In this document: positions 7,602 to 15,966 of the stretch, one piece after another | How the letters are laid out: each line of letters starts with the position of its first letter | How positions within the stretch are numbered: the stretch's first letter is position 1 | Source: Rhizobium sullae | Lineage (GTDB): Bacteria > Pseudomonadota > Alphaproteobacteria > Rhizobiales > Rhizobiaceae | Direction: 5' to 3' | NCBI RefSeq assembly: GCF_025200715.1 | Contig: NZ_CP104143.1 | Span: 2,831,501-2,895,500 of the forward strand | Length of the DNA stretch: 64,000 nucleotides | Notes under the pieces: generated by a model | The model's database searches: none | The model's input: only the letters and a program-made list of their open reading frames with translations | Told to the model about the DNA's origin: nothing | Position numbers and translations under genes: made by a program

Positions 7602-9722
7602 TCAGCTCGCAGGCTCGCTTGCGGCATCCGGCCTTTGCATTATTTGGCGCGCCGCCGCCGCACGCGCCTCGGTTTCGCGCCCCTCGCCCGAGACCTGCAC
7701 CGTAGGCACCGCGAATTCAATGCCGTTCTCCTTGAAGGCATTGCGGATCATCGCCAGGGCGTTGCGGCGGATGACGAATTGCTCGCCCGGCTTGGTCATC
7801 ATAGACAGCCGGATCTCGATCGCGAATTCGCCGAACTGCTCCACGCCCTTCATCTTCAGTGTCTCGATGATATGCGGCCCGAATTCGGGATTCTCGAGCA
7901 ATTGCTGACCGATCTGCTTGATCACCTTCTTCGCTTTCACAAGGTCGGTGTCGTAGGTCACGTTGAGGCTGATCTTGTCGATCGTCCAGTCTCGGTTGAG
8001 GTTCTTGATCGCCCCGAGTTCCCCGAAAGGCACCGTCGTCAGCGGTCCGCGATGATGGCGGAGTTTCACCGAGCGCAGGCTGAAGGACTCGACGACGCCC
8101 TTGTGGCTGCCGCTCTCGATATACTCGCCGACGCGGAAGGCGTCGTCCCACAGATAGAACATGCCGCTGATGACATCCTTGACGATCGCCTGCGCTCCGA
8201 AACCCACGGCAACACCGACAACGCCGGCACCGGCGATCAGTGGCGCGATCTGAATACCGAGACCGGCAAGCACCATCAAGACGGCGATGACGGCGATGAC
8301 AACGGCAAGGATGTTGCGAAAGATAGGTAGTAGTGTTTGCAGCCGCGCGCGCCTGGCCTTCTCCTCGTCGGTGACTGCTCCATCGATACGTGAATCGTCC
8401 AGCTTGCCGTTGATGTAAGCGCGTGCCAGATGCCAAAGCAGATCGGCCGCAAGCAGAATGACGATGCCGCCAATTGCTCCCCGAGTAAGGCGGTCCAGCA
8501 TCGTCTCGCCCATCGCCATCCGGTCCGCAGCAAAGCCGAGCATGCGCCCGAACCAGACGGCGGCTGCCGTGATGATGATCGCGCGGACGCCTCGATCAAG
8601 CAGCGCCGCGGCGATCCGGCGTTTCGCCAGGAACCCTGCCTCCGCCTGGTGCAGCGAACGGACGGCAAGCGTGGCAACAGCGAGCGCCCGCGGGAGCAAT
8701 ACCGAGTAAATACCGATCCAGAGCAAGAGGTTGAAACCGGTGACCCAGAGGACCCAGAGCAAAGCGAAATAGAGCGTCAGCCCCCAGGAAAGGCCAGCGC
8801 TACGCTGCCCTTCCTCCGACGGCCGCGACCAGACCGCTTCGGACGCGATCAGGAACAGACCGATGCCGAGGACATAGGCAATGAAATAGCGGGCTCCGGC
8901 CGAAAAGCCGAGCGGCACCATGAGTTGGATCGCAGCCCATCCGAAAGCGAAATAGATCACGAAGATGGCGCACCGGCGAAACCAGAACAACGCCTGCGCC
9001 CGCGAGACGTCGCGTTCGCCGTCGGCCCGTGGCAGTGTGACAAGCGCCACCAACAAGCGTCCAAATGCGATGGTGAAACGGGCGACGATGAGGGCGATGG
9101 CGATGGCAATCGCCATCGACCGGGTGACCGGTGGCCAGCTGAACATCAACAAAGGTACGAGCGTCGCCACGGCAAAGACGATCGCCGGCACGATACGATA
9201 GAGGAGGTTCGCCGCGGCGTGATGAGCAACGGTCACCACCTCGCCGTCGACGCGGCGGATTCGCAATCGCGGTACAATGAGACGCAGCAGTAATTCTGCG
9301 GCCGCTCCCGCCAGGAAAAGCACGAGCACTTTCGTCGCCACCAACCACCAGCCGCTCGGCGCGATCTCCCGCTCGACGATCTCCGAGGCATCGCCCACCT
9401 CCTCAGGCAGATCCATGGCAGCGTCGGACACCGTGTCCACATGGCGGCGTGCATGGTCGACGAGGTCGGAGAGCACAGACATCTGTCCGGCGTCATCTGA
9501 AACGGCAGGCGGTGCGGCGTTCGTCTGAGCCGCCATCCATTCCTTTACCTGGGGCGTCTGCATCAGTTGCAATATCTGCTGGATCTCTGCAGGTGGCTGG
9601 GCTGCAGGCACCGGAGCGGCCGGAGCTGTCGTCTGCGCACCCGCACTCCCCGCGATAACGATGAAGGCAAGCAGTGGCATTAGCAACCGTAGGCCCCCGT
9701 GCGCGCAAATTCTCAGACCCAT
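7602..9722 (-). CDS. MscS-family mechanosensitive ion channel
   Basis: The product has about 706 residues. It has an N-terminal signal sequence (MGLRICAHGGLRLLMPLLAF, cleaved near AGAQ), a Pro/Ala-rich periplasmic region and about ten hydrophobic segments. The MscS core starts near the pore helix (GAGVVGVAVGFGAQAIVKDV) and is followed by the beta domain (VGEYIESGSHKGVVES and the TTVPFGELGAIKN turn). The length matches the larger YbiO/YnaI-type channels rather than the 286-residue MscS. The start was chosen because GAGGGG precedes it. Such channels release solutes on hypo-osmotic shock. It stands alone, with lpiA downstream and gnd upstream on the same strand. Confidence 0.88.
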   Translation of the reverse strand: MGLRICAHGGLRLLMPLLAFIVIAGSAGAQTTAPAAPVPAAQPPAEIQQILQLMQTPQVKEWMAAQTNAAPPAVSDDAGQMSVLSDLVDHARRHVDTVSDAAMDLPEEVGDASEIVEREIAPSGWWLVATKVLVLFLAGAAAELLLRLIVPRLRIRRVDGEVVTVAHHAAANLLYRIVPAIVFAVATLVPLLMFSWPPVTRSMAIAIAIALIVARFTIAFGRLLVALVTLPRADGERDVSRAQALFWFRRCAIFVIYFAFGWAAIQLMVPLGFSAGARYFIAYVLGIGLFLIASEAVWSRPSEEGQRSAGLSWGLTLYFALLWVLWVTGFNLLLWIGIYSVLLPRALAVATLAVRSLHQAEAGFLAKRRIAAALLDRGVRAIIITAAAVWFGRMLGFAADRMAMGETMLDRLTRGAIGGIVILLAADLLWHLARAYINGKLDDSRIDGAVTDEEKARRARLQTLLPIFRNILAVVIAVIAVLMVLAGLGIQIAPLIAGAGVVGVAVGFGAQAIVKDVISGMFYLWDDAFRVGEYIESGSHKGVVESFSLRSVKLRHHRGPLTTVPFGELGAIKNLNRDWTIDKISLNVTYDTDLVKAKKVIKQIGQQLLENPEFGPHIIETLKMKGVEQFGEFAIEIRLSMMTKPGEQFVIRRNALAMIRNAFKENGIEFAVPTVQVSGEGRETEARAAAARQIMQRPDAASEPAS

Positions 9723-9829
9723 CGCCTTGCCCCTCTGTTGTTGCTGCCTCAACCATATATCGTGCTGTACGAAAGAGAAGCCCGCGCAGCGGGCGCTGCG
9801 CGGGCTTCGCATCGATCCTGCAGAATCCT

Positions 9830-10849
9830 TTAATCCTTAGGCTTTTCCACATGGCCGCCGAAGCCAGCGCGCATGGCGGAAAGCACCTTGTTAGCAAACT
9901 CGTCATTGTCGCGCGAAGAGAACCGGCCATAGAGCGCAGCGCTCAGCACCGGCGTGGGCACGCTTTCGTCGATCGCCGCCATGATCGTCCAGCGGCCTTC
10001 GCCAGAATCCGAAACGCGGCCCGCATATTTCGTCAGCGCCGGATCGGCGTGCAGGGCGTCCGAGGTCAGGTCGAGCAGCCACGAGGTGATGACGCTGCCG
10101 CGCCGCCATACCTCGGCGACATCCTGCAGGTTGAAATCGTAGCGATAATGTTCGGGGTGGGAGAGCGGCGCGGTTTCGGCATCGGCCTCATTGCTAGCCG
10201 CCCCGATATTCGCTCGCTTCAGGATGTTCAGCCCCTCGGCATAGGCGGCCATGAGGCCGTATTCGATGCCATTGTGAACCATCTTGACGAAGTGGCCCGC
10301 GCCATGCGGGCCGCAATGCAGATAGCCCAGCTCTGCCGTGCTGTTGGGTTCCGGCTTGCGATTGGTCGAAGGCGGCGTACTGCCGGCGCCGGGCGCCAGC
10401 GACGCGAAGATCGGTGAGAGGTTCTGCACGATGCCTTTCTCGCCGCCGATCATCAGGCAATAGCCGCGCTCCAGACCGAAGACGCCGCCGCTGGTGCCGA
10501 CGTCGACATAGTGGATGCCTTTGGTGATCAGTTCGGCGCCGCGACGGATGTCGTCGTGATAGTAGGAATTGCCACCGTCGATGATGATGTCGTCGTCACA
10601 CAGCAGTGGCACGAGCTGGGCGATCACCTTGTCGGTGATCGCTGCCGGTAGCATGAGCCAGATGGCACGCGGTCGGGAAAGCTTCGAGACGAACTCCTCA
10701 AGCGAGCCGCTGCCGACCGCACCTTTTCCAACGAGATCGGCGACGCTCTCCGGCTTCGCGTCGTAGACGACGCATTCATGGCCGTCGCGCATCAAGCGCT
10801 GGACCATATAATTGCCCATACGGCCCAAACCCACCATGCCAAGCTGCAT
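9830..10849 (-). CDS. gnd: 6-phosphogluconate dehydrogenase, decarboxylating (short form)
   Basis: The product has 339 residues, matching the shorter GntZ/YqeC-type enzyme rather than the ~470-residue E. coli Gnd. The N-terminal dinucleotide fold reads MVGLGRMGNYMVQRL. The substrate-site motif DGGNSYYHDD and the VDVGTSGGVFGLERG catalytic loop are intact, as is a GPHGAGHFVKMVHNGIEYG segment with the catalytic Lys. It converts 6-phosphogluconate to ribulose-5-phosphate and CO2, and members of this short class often prefer NAD+. It is monocistronic by spacing (85 bases to the next gene). Confidence 0.92.
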   Translation of the reverse strand: MQLGMVGLGRMGNYMVQRLMRDGHECVVYDAKPESVADLVGKGAVGSGSLEEFVSKLSRPRAIWLMLPAAITDKVIAQLVPLLCDDDIIIDGGNSYYHDDIRRGAELITKGIHYVDVGTSGGVFGLERGYCLMIGGEKGIVQNLSPIFASLAPGAGSTPPSTNRKPEPNSTAELGYLHCGPHGAGHFVKMVHNGIEYGLMAAYAEGLNILKRANIGAASNEADAETAPLSHPEHYRYDFNLQDVAEVWRRGSVITSWLLDLTSDALHADPALTKYAGRVSDSGEGRWTIMAAIDESVPTPVLSAALYGRFSSRDNDEFANKVLSAMRAGFGGHVEKPKD

Positions 10850-10934
10850 CTCGAAATCTCCTGGAATCTAATCGATACAATAATTCCGGAAACTAGCACC
10901 CACAGTGCAGCAGGCAAGCGAAGTCTCTATCACA

Positions 10935-11309
10935 TTAAGGCGAAGGCGCCTCCCATGCATCGGCCTCGCGGACGAGATGGACGATGTTTGCCGGATTGAG
11001 GATCCAGCCGCCACGGAAATCTTCGGGAAGCGCCTCGATCGGATCGCACCGCGGCACGGCGGCCTTTGCCAAATGCTCGGCCGCCTTACCGAAATCCGGA
11101 GTGAAGAGCTCCAGCCAGAGCTCCGCTTGGCTCATGGCCGGTGCCTCGTCGATCCAGAGTCGGATCGGCCCGAGCTCGAAACCGCGCGCGCCTTCCTTGC
11201 CGATTTCCTTCAGCCTTACGACGTCGCGATAAAAGCTGAGCACCGGCCGATACTGATGCGGTGGCACCTTCATGGCGACATCGACGCCTCCGTAAAGCAG
11301 CTCGGTCAT
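10935..11309 (-). CDS. VOC-superfamily (glyoxalase-like) protein
   Basis: This 124-residue protein has a single vicinal-oxygen-chelate module: YRPVLSFYRDVVRLKEIG, then FELGPIRLWIDEAP, then ELWLELFTPDF, ending in a GGWILNPANIVHLVRE strand. The specific reaction cannot be deduced. Its start overlaps the stop of the SRPBCC gene by 4 bases, so it is the second gene of an operon whose first gene is divergent from an ArsR regulator. Sensor/VOC/SRPBCC trios of this kind are common in rhizobia. Confidence 0.8.
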   Translation of the reverse strand: MTELLYGGVDVAMKVPPHQYRPVLSFYRDVVRLKEIGKEGARGFELGPIRLWIDEAPAMSQAELWLELFTPDFGKAAEHLAKAAVPRCDPIEALPEDFRGGWILNPANIVHLVREADAWEAPSP

Positions 11310-11800
11310 TTGAGCGCCTCATAGTCCGGAGCCTCGGCCGGTTCACCGCGCATTTCGGCGAGGAACATGCCCTCCCGGAGGTTGATGCCGTGTTCGACAA
11401 AGGCCTTCATGCAGCAGAGCATGTTGGCCCAGCCCTCGCAGTTGAGATATGTGCCGCGCCGGCCGGCCTCGTCCTCATGCCAGCCGTTCTCGGAAATTGT
11501 CACCATCGTTCCGCCGTCCTCCAGCGGATCGAATTTCATCTCGACCGTCGTTTTGTAGCGGGCATTGTTCTCGTCCGTGCCGCCATCCCAGCGCAGCACG
11601 ATCAGGCGCTCCGGAACGAGATCGACCACCTCGACCGGAGAATCCTTCCACCATGTCACGGTCGCGCCTTTGACGAGCGGCGCGCTCGCACCGCCGACGG
11701 TCGTGAAATAGCTCGAGAGCTTCTTCGGATTGACCACCGCATCGAAAACTTCTGCGACCGGACGTCCGATCCGTCCGCCGACGCGAATACTGAGGGACAT
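11306..11800 (-). CDS. SRPBCC/AHSA1-family protein
   Basis: This 164-residue protein has a START-like hydrophobic-cavity fold (GRPVAEVFDAVVNPKKLSSYF, then VTWWKDSPVEVVDLVPERLIVLRW, then the C-terminal helix GWANMLCCMKAFVEHG). AHSA1-like bacterial members are often encoded next to ArsR regulators, as here. The ligand is unknown. GAGGAGG stands before the ATG. The promoter region is shared with arsR on the opposite strand (56 bases). Confidence 0.85.
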   Translation of the reverse strand: MSLSIRVGGRIGRPVAEVFDAVVNPKKLSSYFTTVGGASAPLVKGATVTWWKDSPVEVVDLVPERLIVLRWDGGTDENNARYKTTVEMKFDPLEDGGTMVTISENGWHEDEAGRRGTYLNCEGWANMLCCMKAFVEHGINLREGMFLAEMRGEPAEAPDYEALK

Positions 11801-11821
11801 TGCACTTCCTCCTCTTTTCGA

Positions 11822-11858
11822 TTGTGATAGGCACCATTATGTTATAAAAACATAACAT
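11822..11858 (+). promoter_or_regulatory. arsR promoter with palindromic operator over the start codon
   Basis: TTGTGA (11822-11827) and TATAAA (11843-11848) form a likely promoter with a 15-base spacer. A perfect 7-6-7 inverted repeat, ATGTTAT-AAAAAC-ATAACAT (11839-11858), covers the -10 and the first bases of the arsR start codon. There is no ribosome-binding site, so the mRNA may begin at or very near the ATG. The palindrome is a strong candidate for ArsR autorepression and for control of the divergent SRPBCC-VOC operon. Confidence 0.55.
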
Positions 11859-12186
11859 GTCAAGCGAATCGGATAACGACCCTGTTTTCAAGGCACTGGC
11901 CCACTATCGGCGCCGTGAAATTCTCGACATTTTGAAGGACGGCCCTCGCACGACTGGCATGCTCTGCGAAGTCTTTGCAGAAATGGACCGCTGCACAGTG
12001 ATGCAGCATCTAAAAGTTCTGGAGGAAGCCGGCCTCATTATCCCGAAGAAGGAAGGCCGCGAACGCTGGAACCACCTCAACAGCCTGCCGATCAAGCACA
12101 TCTACGACCGGTGGATCAGCGCCTATGCAGGGCACGCATTGTCGATACTGGACCAACTGAAGGGGGATCTCGAAGATCGCCATTGA
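11857..12186 (+). CDS. ArsR-family transcriptional repressor
   Basis: This 109-residue winged-helix protein reads FKALAHYRRREILDILKDG, then the recognition helix CTVMQHLKVLEEAGLI, then the wing KKEGRERWNHLN. There is no obvious cysteine metal site of the CxC type, so the inducer is probably not arsenite. It is divergent from the SRPBCC-VOC operon and very likely controls it. The ATG has no Shine-Dalgarno sequence and overlaps the operator palindrome, consistent with leaderless translation. Confidence 0.85.
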   Translation: MSSESDNDPVFKALAHYRRREILDILKDGPRTTGMLCEVFAEMDRCTVMQHLKVLEEAGLIIPKKEGRERWNHLNSLPIKHIYDRWISAYAGHALSILDQLKGDLEDRH

Positions 12187-12236
12187 TGGAAAACTGCAGG
12201 ACGAGACGGGCGCCGGGGCGCCTATCCCCGGATTAA

Positions 12237-13430
12237 TCACGCAGCGCAGCCCACGGCATCAACAGCAGTTGCGGAACGGCGGTCGAGCGCGCCGCTCCTA
12301 AGGGTGAGGACGAGACCAGCGGCAACGAGGATCGCGCCGACCCAAGGTGTGGCGCCGAGCCCGAGGGAGGATTCGACGACCAAACCGCCGATCCAGGCGC
12401 CTGCCGCAATCCCGAGATTGAAGGCAGCAATATTCAGTGCCGAAGCAACATCGACGGCGGCCGGACGGACCTGCCGCGCCAGTTGCACGACATAGAGCTG
12501 CAGGCCAGGCACGTTTGCAAAGGAGAGGAAGCCGAGAGCCGCTAATGTCGGGATCGCCAGCCATGGCGAAACCGCTGTGAAGCTGAAGAGGACGAGCACA
12601 ATCGCCTGCGCGATGAAGAGCCAAGTCAGCGCCTTCACCGGGTCACGATTGGCAATCCGCCCACCGATGATGTTGCCGACGGCGATCGCGACGCCGTAGA
12701 GCACGAGGATCAGGCTGACGGCAGACGCTGAAAAGCCCGTGATCTCCTGCAGGATCGACGCAAGGAAGGTGAAGGCGACGAACGTGCCGCCATAACCGAG
12801 CGCGGTCATGGCAAAGACGATCAGCAACCGGCCGCTGCCGAGCACGCGGACCTGATCCTTGATGCTCGCGGGCGGCCCTTTCGTGAGGTTGGAGGGAAGC
12901 AGGAGCGCAATGCCGGCAAAGGCCACGACGCCGAGGCCAGCAACGGCGGCAAAGGTCACCCGCCAGCCGAATGTCTGGCCGATGAAGGTGCCGAACGGCA
13001 CGCCCGTCACGATCGCGACGGTCAATCCCATGAACATCATTGCTATGGCCGAGGCGCGGCGATTTTCCGGCACGAGATCGGCGGCAATCGTCGAGCCGAC
13101 GGAGAAGAATACGCCATGCGCGAAAGCCGACAGCACGCGCGCGACGAGGAGCGGCGCATATCCGGGGCTGAAGGCCGCCATGGCATTGCCAATGATGAAG
13201 AGCGCCATGAGGCCGAGCAGCAGCGGTTTGCGCGCGATACGGCCGGTGAGCGCCGTCAAGATCGGCGCGCCAAAAGTCACACCAAGCGCATAGATGCTGA
13301 CGATGAGGCCCGCCAGCGGCAAAGTGATGTGGAGATCATTGGCGACTGTCGGCAGCAGGCCGACGATGACGAATTCCGTAGTCCCGATCGCATAGGCCGC
13401 GATCGTCAAGGCAAAAAGAGCAAGTGGCAT
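12237..13430 (-). CDS. MFS transporter of the AraJ/DHA1 type
   Basis: This 397-residue protein has twelve hydrophobic segments. It starts ALFALTIAAYAIGTTEFVIV and carries the TEFV motif typical of AraJ, YdhP and related sugar or drug efflux carriers. It also has an A-type loop (GRIARKPLLLGLM) and a GVPFGTFIGQTFGWR motif in helix 5. It probably exports small solutes by proton antiport. A LysR regulator lies directly upstream on the same strand, 138 bases away, and may govern it. Confidence 0.85.
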   Translation of the reverse strand: MPLALFALTIAAYAIGTTEFVIVGLLPTVANDLHITLPLAGLIVSIYALGVTFGAPILTALTGRIARKPLLLGLMALFIIGNAMAAFSPGYAPLLVARVLSAFAHGVFFSVGSTIAADLVPENRRASAIAMMFMGLTVAIVTGVPFGTFIGQTFGWRVTFAAVAGLGVVAFAGIALLLPSNLTKGPPASIKDQVRVLGSGRLLIVFAMTALGYGGTFVAFTFLASILQEITGFSASAVSLILVLYGVAIAVGNIIGGRIANRDPVKALTWLFIAQAIVLVLFSFTAVSPWLAIPTLAALGFLSFANVPGLQLYVVQLARQVRPAAVDVASALNIAAFNLGIAAGAWIGGLVVESSLGLGATPWVGAILVAAGLVLTLRSGALDRRSATAVDAVGCAA

Positions 13431-13568
13431 AAGATGACCCGATTGATGATAGCCTCAAGAGTTTGGGGCAAATTGTTGTTCGGGTCCGAATATGGATGCG
13501 CGGCACCGCGGCGATAATCCGATGGCGCGGCCCAGCACTTGTGAATTGAATTCATGTTATGTACCCGC

Positions 13569-14492
13569 TTAAGAATGCTCTGTCTCGCTGATGAGCCATT
13601 TGCGGAAGAGCGCCACTGACGACTTTTCCAGAGCTCCGGCGGGATAAAGCATCGCGTAGTTGAGGGCTGCAGGCTGGCGTTCGACGAAACAGCGCACAAG
13701 CCTTCCGGCGGCAATATCCTCGGCGACCAGCGAACTGCGCACCAGCGCAAAGCCTTTGCCCCTGCTGCAAGCCCGCAGCATCTCCTCGAAGGAATCGAAG
13801 ACCGGTGCTTCATCGACCGCTCTTGCAATGTCGAAGCCGGCAAGCGGCTCGACGTTCGGATCATCTCGGACAGTCACCTGCTCGTACCATCGCTGCCAGT
13901 CGAGCACAGTGTGCCGCATGCCGCGATAGACCAGCAACGGCGCGGCGCGAATGGCACCCCGGCTTGGAAGCCTGCTTGAGAGAGCGGGCGCAGAGACGAC
14001 GAATTCCTCGTCGAGCAGCAGCGGCTCCGTCACAAGGTCGGGACCGCCATGTCCGAGCCAGATCGCCAAATCGACACTTGAAAAATCCGGCCGCTGATAG
14101 CCAACAGCGGTGCGGACTTCAATTTTCGGATAGCGTCGGCAGAAGGCCTCGAGACGTGGGGCAAGCCACTGGCTTGAAAATTCGGGCGTCGTTGCGATCG
14201 TCAGCGATGGACTGGCGCTTGCTTCCCGTGCTTGATGCAGAGCGCTCTCGAGCGAAGAAAGTGCGCTCGCGATCTCGGGATGAAGCCTAAGACCAAGAGG
14301 TGAAAGCCGGGCGCCGTGCCGCCCGCGATCGAAGAGCCGGCCGCCCATCCAGCCTTCCAGCTGTGCGATCTGATGGCTGACGGCCGTCTGTGTCAGCCCC
14401 AACCGTTCCGCGGCCCGTCCAAAGCCTCCTGTCTCCGCGATAGCGCAGAAGGCCTGCAAGGTCGAAAGCGGCGGCAACGGACGATCTGCCAT
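13569..14492 (-). CDS. LysR-family transcriptional regulator (GcvA-like)
   Basis: The product has 307 residues. The N-terminal winged helix (LSTLQAFCAIAETGGFGRAAERLGLTQTAVS, residues ~9-39, and the linker helix) is followed by a periplasmic-binding-like sensor domain. The pattern PPLSTLQAFCAIAE with LFDRGRHGARLSPLG is that of the GcvA subgroup. The gene is divergent from a tiny secreted-peptide gene 84 bases away and lies upstream of an MFS gene on the same strand; either could be its target. Confidence 0.88.
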   Translation of the reverse strand: MADRPLPPLSTLQAFCAIAETGGFGRAAERLGLTQTAVSHQIAQLEGWMGGRLFDRGRHGARLSPLGLRLHPEIASALSSLESALHQAREASASPSLTIATTPEFSSQWLAPRLEAFCRRYPKIEVRTAVGYQRPDFSSVDLAIWLGHGGPDLVTEPLLLDEEFVVSAPALSSRLPSRGAIRAAPLLVYRGMRHTVLDWQRWYEQVTVRDDPNVEPLAGFDIARAVDEAPVFDSFEEMLRACSRGKGFALVRSSLVAEDIAAGRLVRCFVERQPAALNYAMLYPAGALEKSSVALFRKWLISETEHS

Positions 14493-14576
14493 GAAAATCT
14501 CTCATGATAAGAGCAATCGAGTTTCATTATACGGTGAAGTAAAGCAAGCATAAATTGACCGCATGGGAGATAGACC

Positions 14577-14747
14577 ATGAGGCTTTCGATAAAAATTCTG
14601 AATGCATTGCTTCCGTTTAGCAGCCTCGCCGCGCCAGCCCAGCAGCAAAGATCCGCGGCCCAGCTGCAGCCGGCAACCGCACTGAACGCGCATATGCAGA
14701 AAGATATCGGAATAGACGAGGGGCGGAACCCAGCCATCGAAAAATGA
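14577..14747 (+). CDS. Small protein of 56 residues, divergent from LysR
   Basis: The ATG is preceded by GGGAGA at a good distance and the frame runs 56 codons to TGA. The N-terminus (MRLSIKILNALLPFSSLAAP) resembles a short signal peptide or membrane anchor; the rest is Gln/Ala-rich and ends KDIGIDEGRNPAIEK. That tail recalls the KDIGL motif of DUF1127-type small proteins, but the match is weak. Its position opposite a LysR gene suggests it is the regulated target. I cannot name a function. Confidence 0.5.
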   Translation: MRLSIKILNALLPFSSLAAPAQQQRSAAQLQPATALNAHMQKDIGIDEGRNPAIEK

Positions 14748-14907
14748 GGTGCGATCCGCGGCAACCGATGGAGGTTTACGATCCTGGGCGCCTACAAACG
14801 TAGGTGGGCGCCGTGTGTCCAGGCCCACGAGCCTGGTCAGGGACAGCTCCCTTTGGATCGAGTATGGCCCCAGGGATTGTGGTTCCTGTCGAGAGGCGCA
14901 GATCGCA
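14745..14907 (-). ncRNA. ssrS: 6S RNA
   Basis: The region lies just downstream of zapA on the same strand, the classic place for 6S RNA. The two ends form a closing stem: 14897-14906 pairs with 14751-14760, ten pairs including one G-U. Inside it, CCUGGG and CCCAGG arms flank a long internal bubble, and a CCAGGC/GCCUGG hairpin follows, giving the long rod that mimics an open promoter. A TATATA-type -10 (about 14914-14919) lies at the right distance before the inferred start near 14907. The length of about 160 bases fits. 6S RNA binds sigma-70 RNA polymerase in stationary phase. The exact ends are estimates. Confidence 0.75.
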
Positions 14908-14957
14908 GCACGATATATAAGGCCGTTGATTAGGCTGCGCCAGCATGCTGCGCAAAT

Positions 14958-15335
14958 TTAATTGAGCTCGGCAGGCGCCCGGCCGTTGAGCTTGTCGGTG
15001 ATGCCGCGAATGCGGCTCGTCACCTCTCCGAGCACTTCGGCAAGGCTTTCTTCCGTCCGCGCGGTCGCCGCGGCAACGGTATCGCGATTGCTGCGCAACG
15101 TTTCGAGTTCGGCCTCCAGCTCGGTCACGCGGCGGCTCAGCTCGGAAATTTCGTCCATCACCATGATCCCGGCCATGACGGTGATCCTTAGATCGCCGAT
15201 TTCGCCGAATTGGCCCTTGAGATGGCCGACATAACGGTCGAAGCGGTTGGCAAGATCGGTCAGGTGGTCCTCCTGTCCCTCCTCGCAGGCCATTCGATAG
15301 GCCTTGCCGTCGATCGTTACCGTCACCTGTGCCAT
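14958..15335 (-). CDS. zapA: Cell division protein ZapA
   Basis: This 125-residue protein has the ZapA N-terminal domain (MAQVTVTIDGKAYRMACEEGQEDHLTDLANRFD) and a coiled-coil C-terminal half (ISELSRRVTELEAELETLRSN). ZapA cross-links FtsZ filaments at midcell. It is 15 bases downstream of a DUF4164 coiled-coil gene, forming an operon, and is followed by 6S RNA. Confidence 0.93.
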   Translation of the reverse strand: MAQVTVTIDGKAYRMACEEGQEDHLTDLANRFDRYVGHLKGQFGEIGDLRITVMAGIMVMDEISELSRRVTELEAELETLRSNRDTVAAATARTEESLAEVLGEVTSRIRGITDKLNGRAPAELN

Positions 15336-15350
15336 GTCACTGTCTTCCCA

Positions 15351-15626
15351 TTAGCGGTCCAGAACCGCCCGGATCGTTTCCATTGCTGTTACCAGCCGCC
15401 GCGAAACCTCGCGGTTGACCTCTTCCAGCCGGTTGGCACGGAATTCTGCCTGGTCGAGTTCCTGCGCCAGCTTGGATCGGTCGGCATGCACACGGCGAAC
15501 CTCGCCCTCGATGTCGCCCTGCTCACGCTGGCGTTCGATGCGCATATCCACGGCGTTTTCCAGGCCGGAAATCGCCTGTTTCAGATCATTGAGCGCCGCT
15601 TCCATGGTTTTGCCTGTGGGCGTCAT
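15351..15626 (-). CDS. DUF4164 coiled-coil protein
   Basis: This 91-residue protein is almost entirely helical, with heptad-like repeats (LENAVDMRIERQREQGDIEGEVRRVHADRSKLAQELDQAEF). It is the first gene of the operon with zapA, a linkage common in Rhizobiales. A role beside ZapA in division is plausible from context, but no function is established from sequence. Confidence 0.8.
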   Translation of the reverse strand: MTPTGKTMEAALNDLKQAISGLENAVDMRIERQREQGDIEGEVRRVHADRSKLAQELDQAEFRANRLEEVNREVSRRLVTAMETIRAVLDR

Positions 15627-15966
15627 GTCGCTGTCCCGTTCCCCCGCGCAAGACCTCTCGAATCGGCAGCCCGTGCCGGTCCAGTGTTTTCAAGAGGATA
15701 TGCAGCTAGCCGACGGCACGTCAATAAAAGCCGTACCCGGGCATGGGGCCTATTCTGTGGATGACTGAAATACATCCTACCCGTGATAGAAGATTCGTCT
15801 TTTGTACAAGCGCCCGATCAAATGTCAAAAATCGTCGCACCCCGCCCGGATATGGCCCGCAATTTATTGACTTGGCCGTTCCAACTGCTATGTCTCACCC
15901 GCTTTCATCGATGGCCTACACAAGGCTTGAGGCCATCTCCCGACACCGGAACCCCGTGGAAAAGCC
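15627..15966. promoter_or_regulatory. Divergent control region between the DUF4164-zapA operon and tkt
   Basis: This is a 340-base non-coding stretch. Reading towards tkt, TTGACT (15867-15872) and TATGTC (15889-15894) are spaced 16 bases apart and could be the tkt promoter, leaving a leader of about 65 bases. I see no strong palindrome or riboswitch-like fold and no convincing small gene here. Confidence 0.35.

Noticed and set aside
12187..12236. Terminator between arsR and the MFS gene
   Set aside because: The GC-rich bases can pair weakly, but there is no clean stem or U-run.
13406..13864. A 152-codon frame overlapping the LysR 3' end and the MFS start
   Set aside because: It runs across the ends of two real genes in another frame and its sequence is low in structure.
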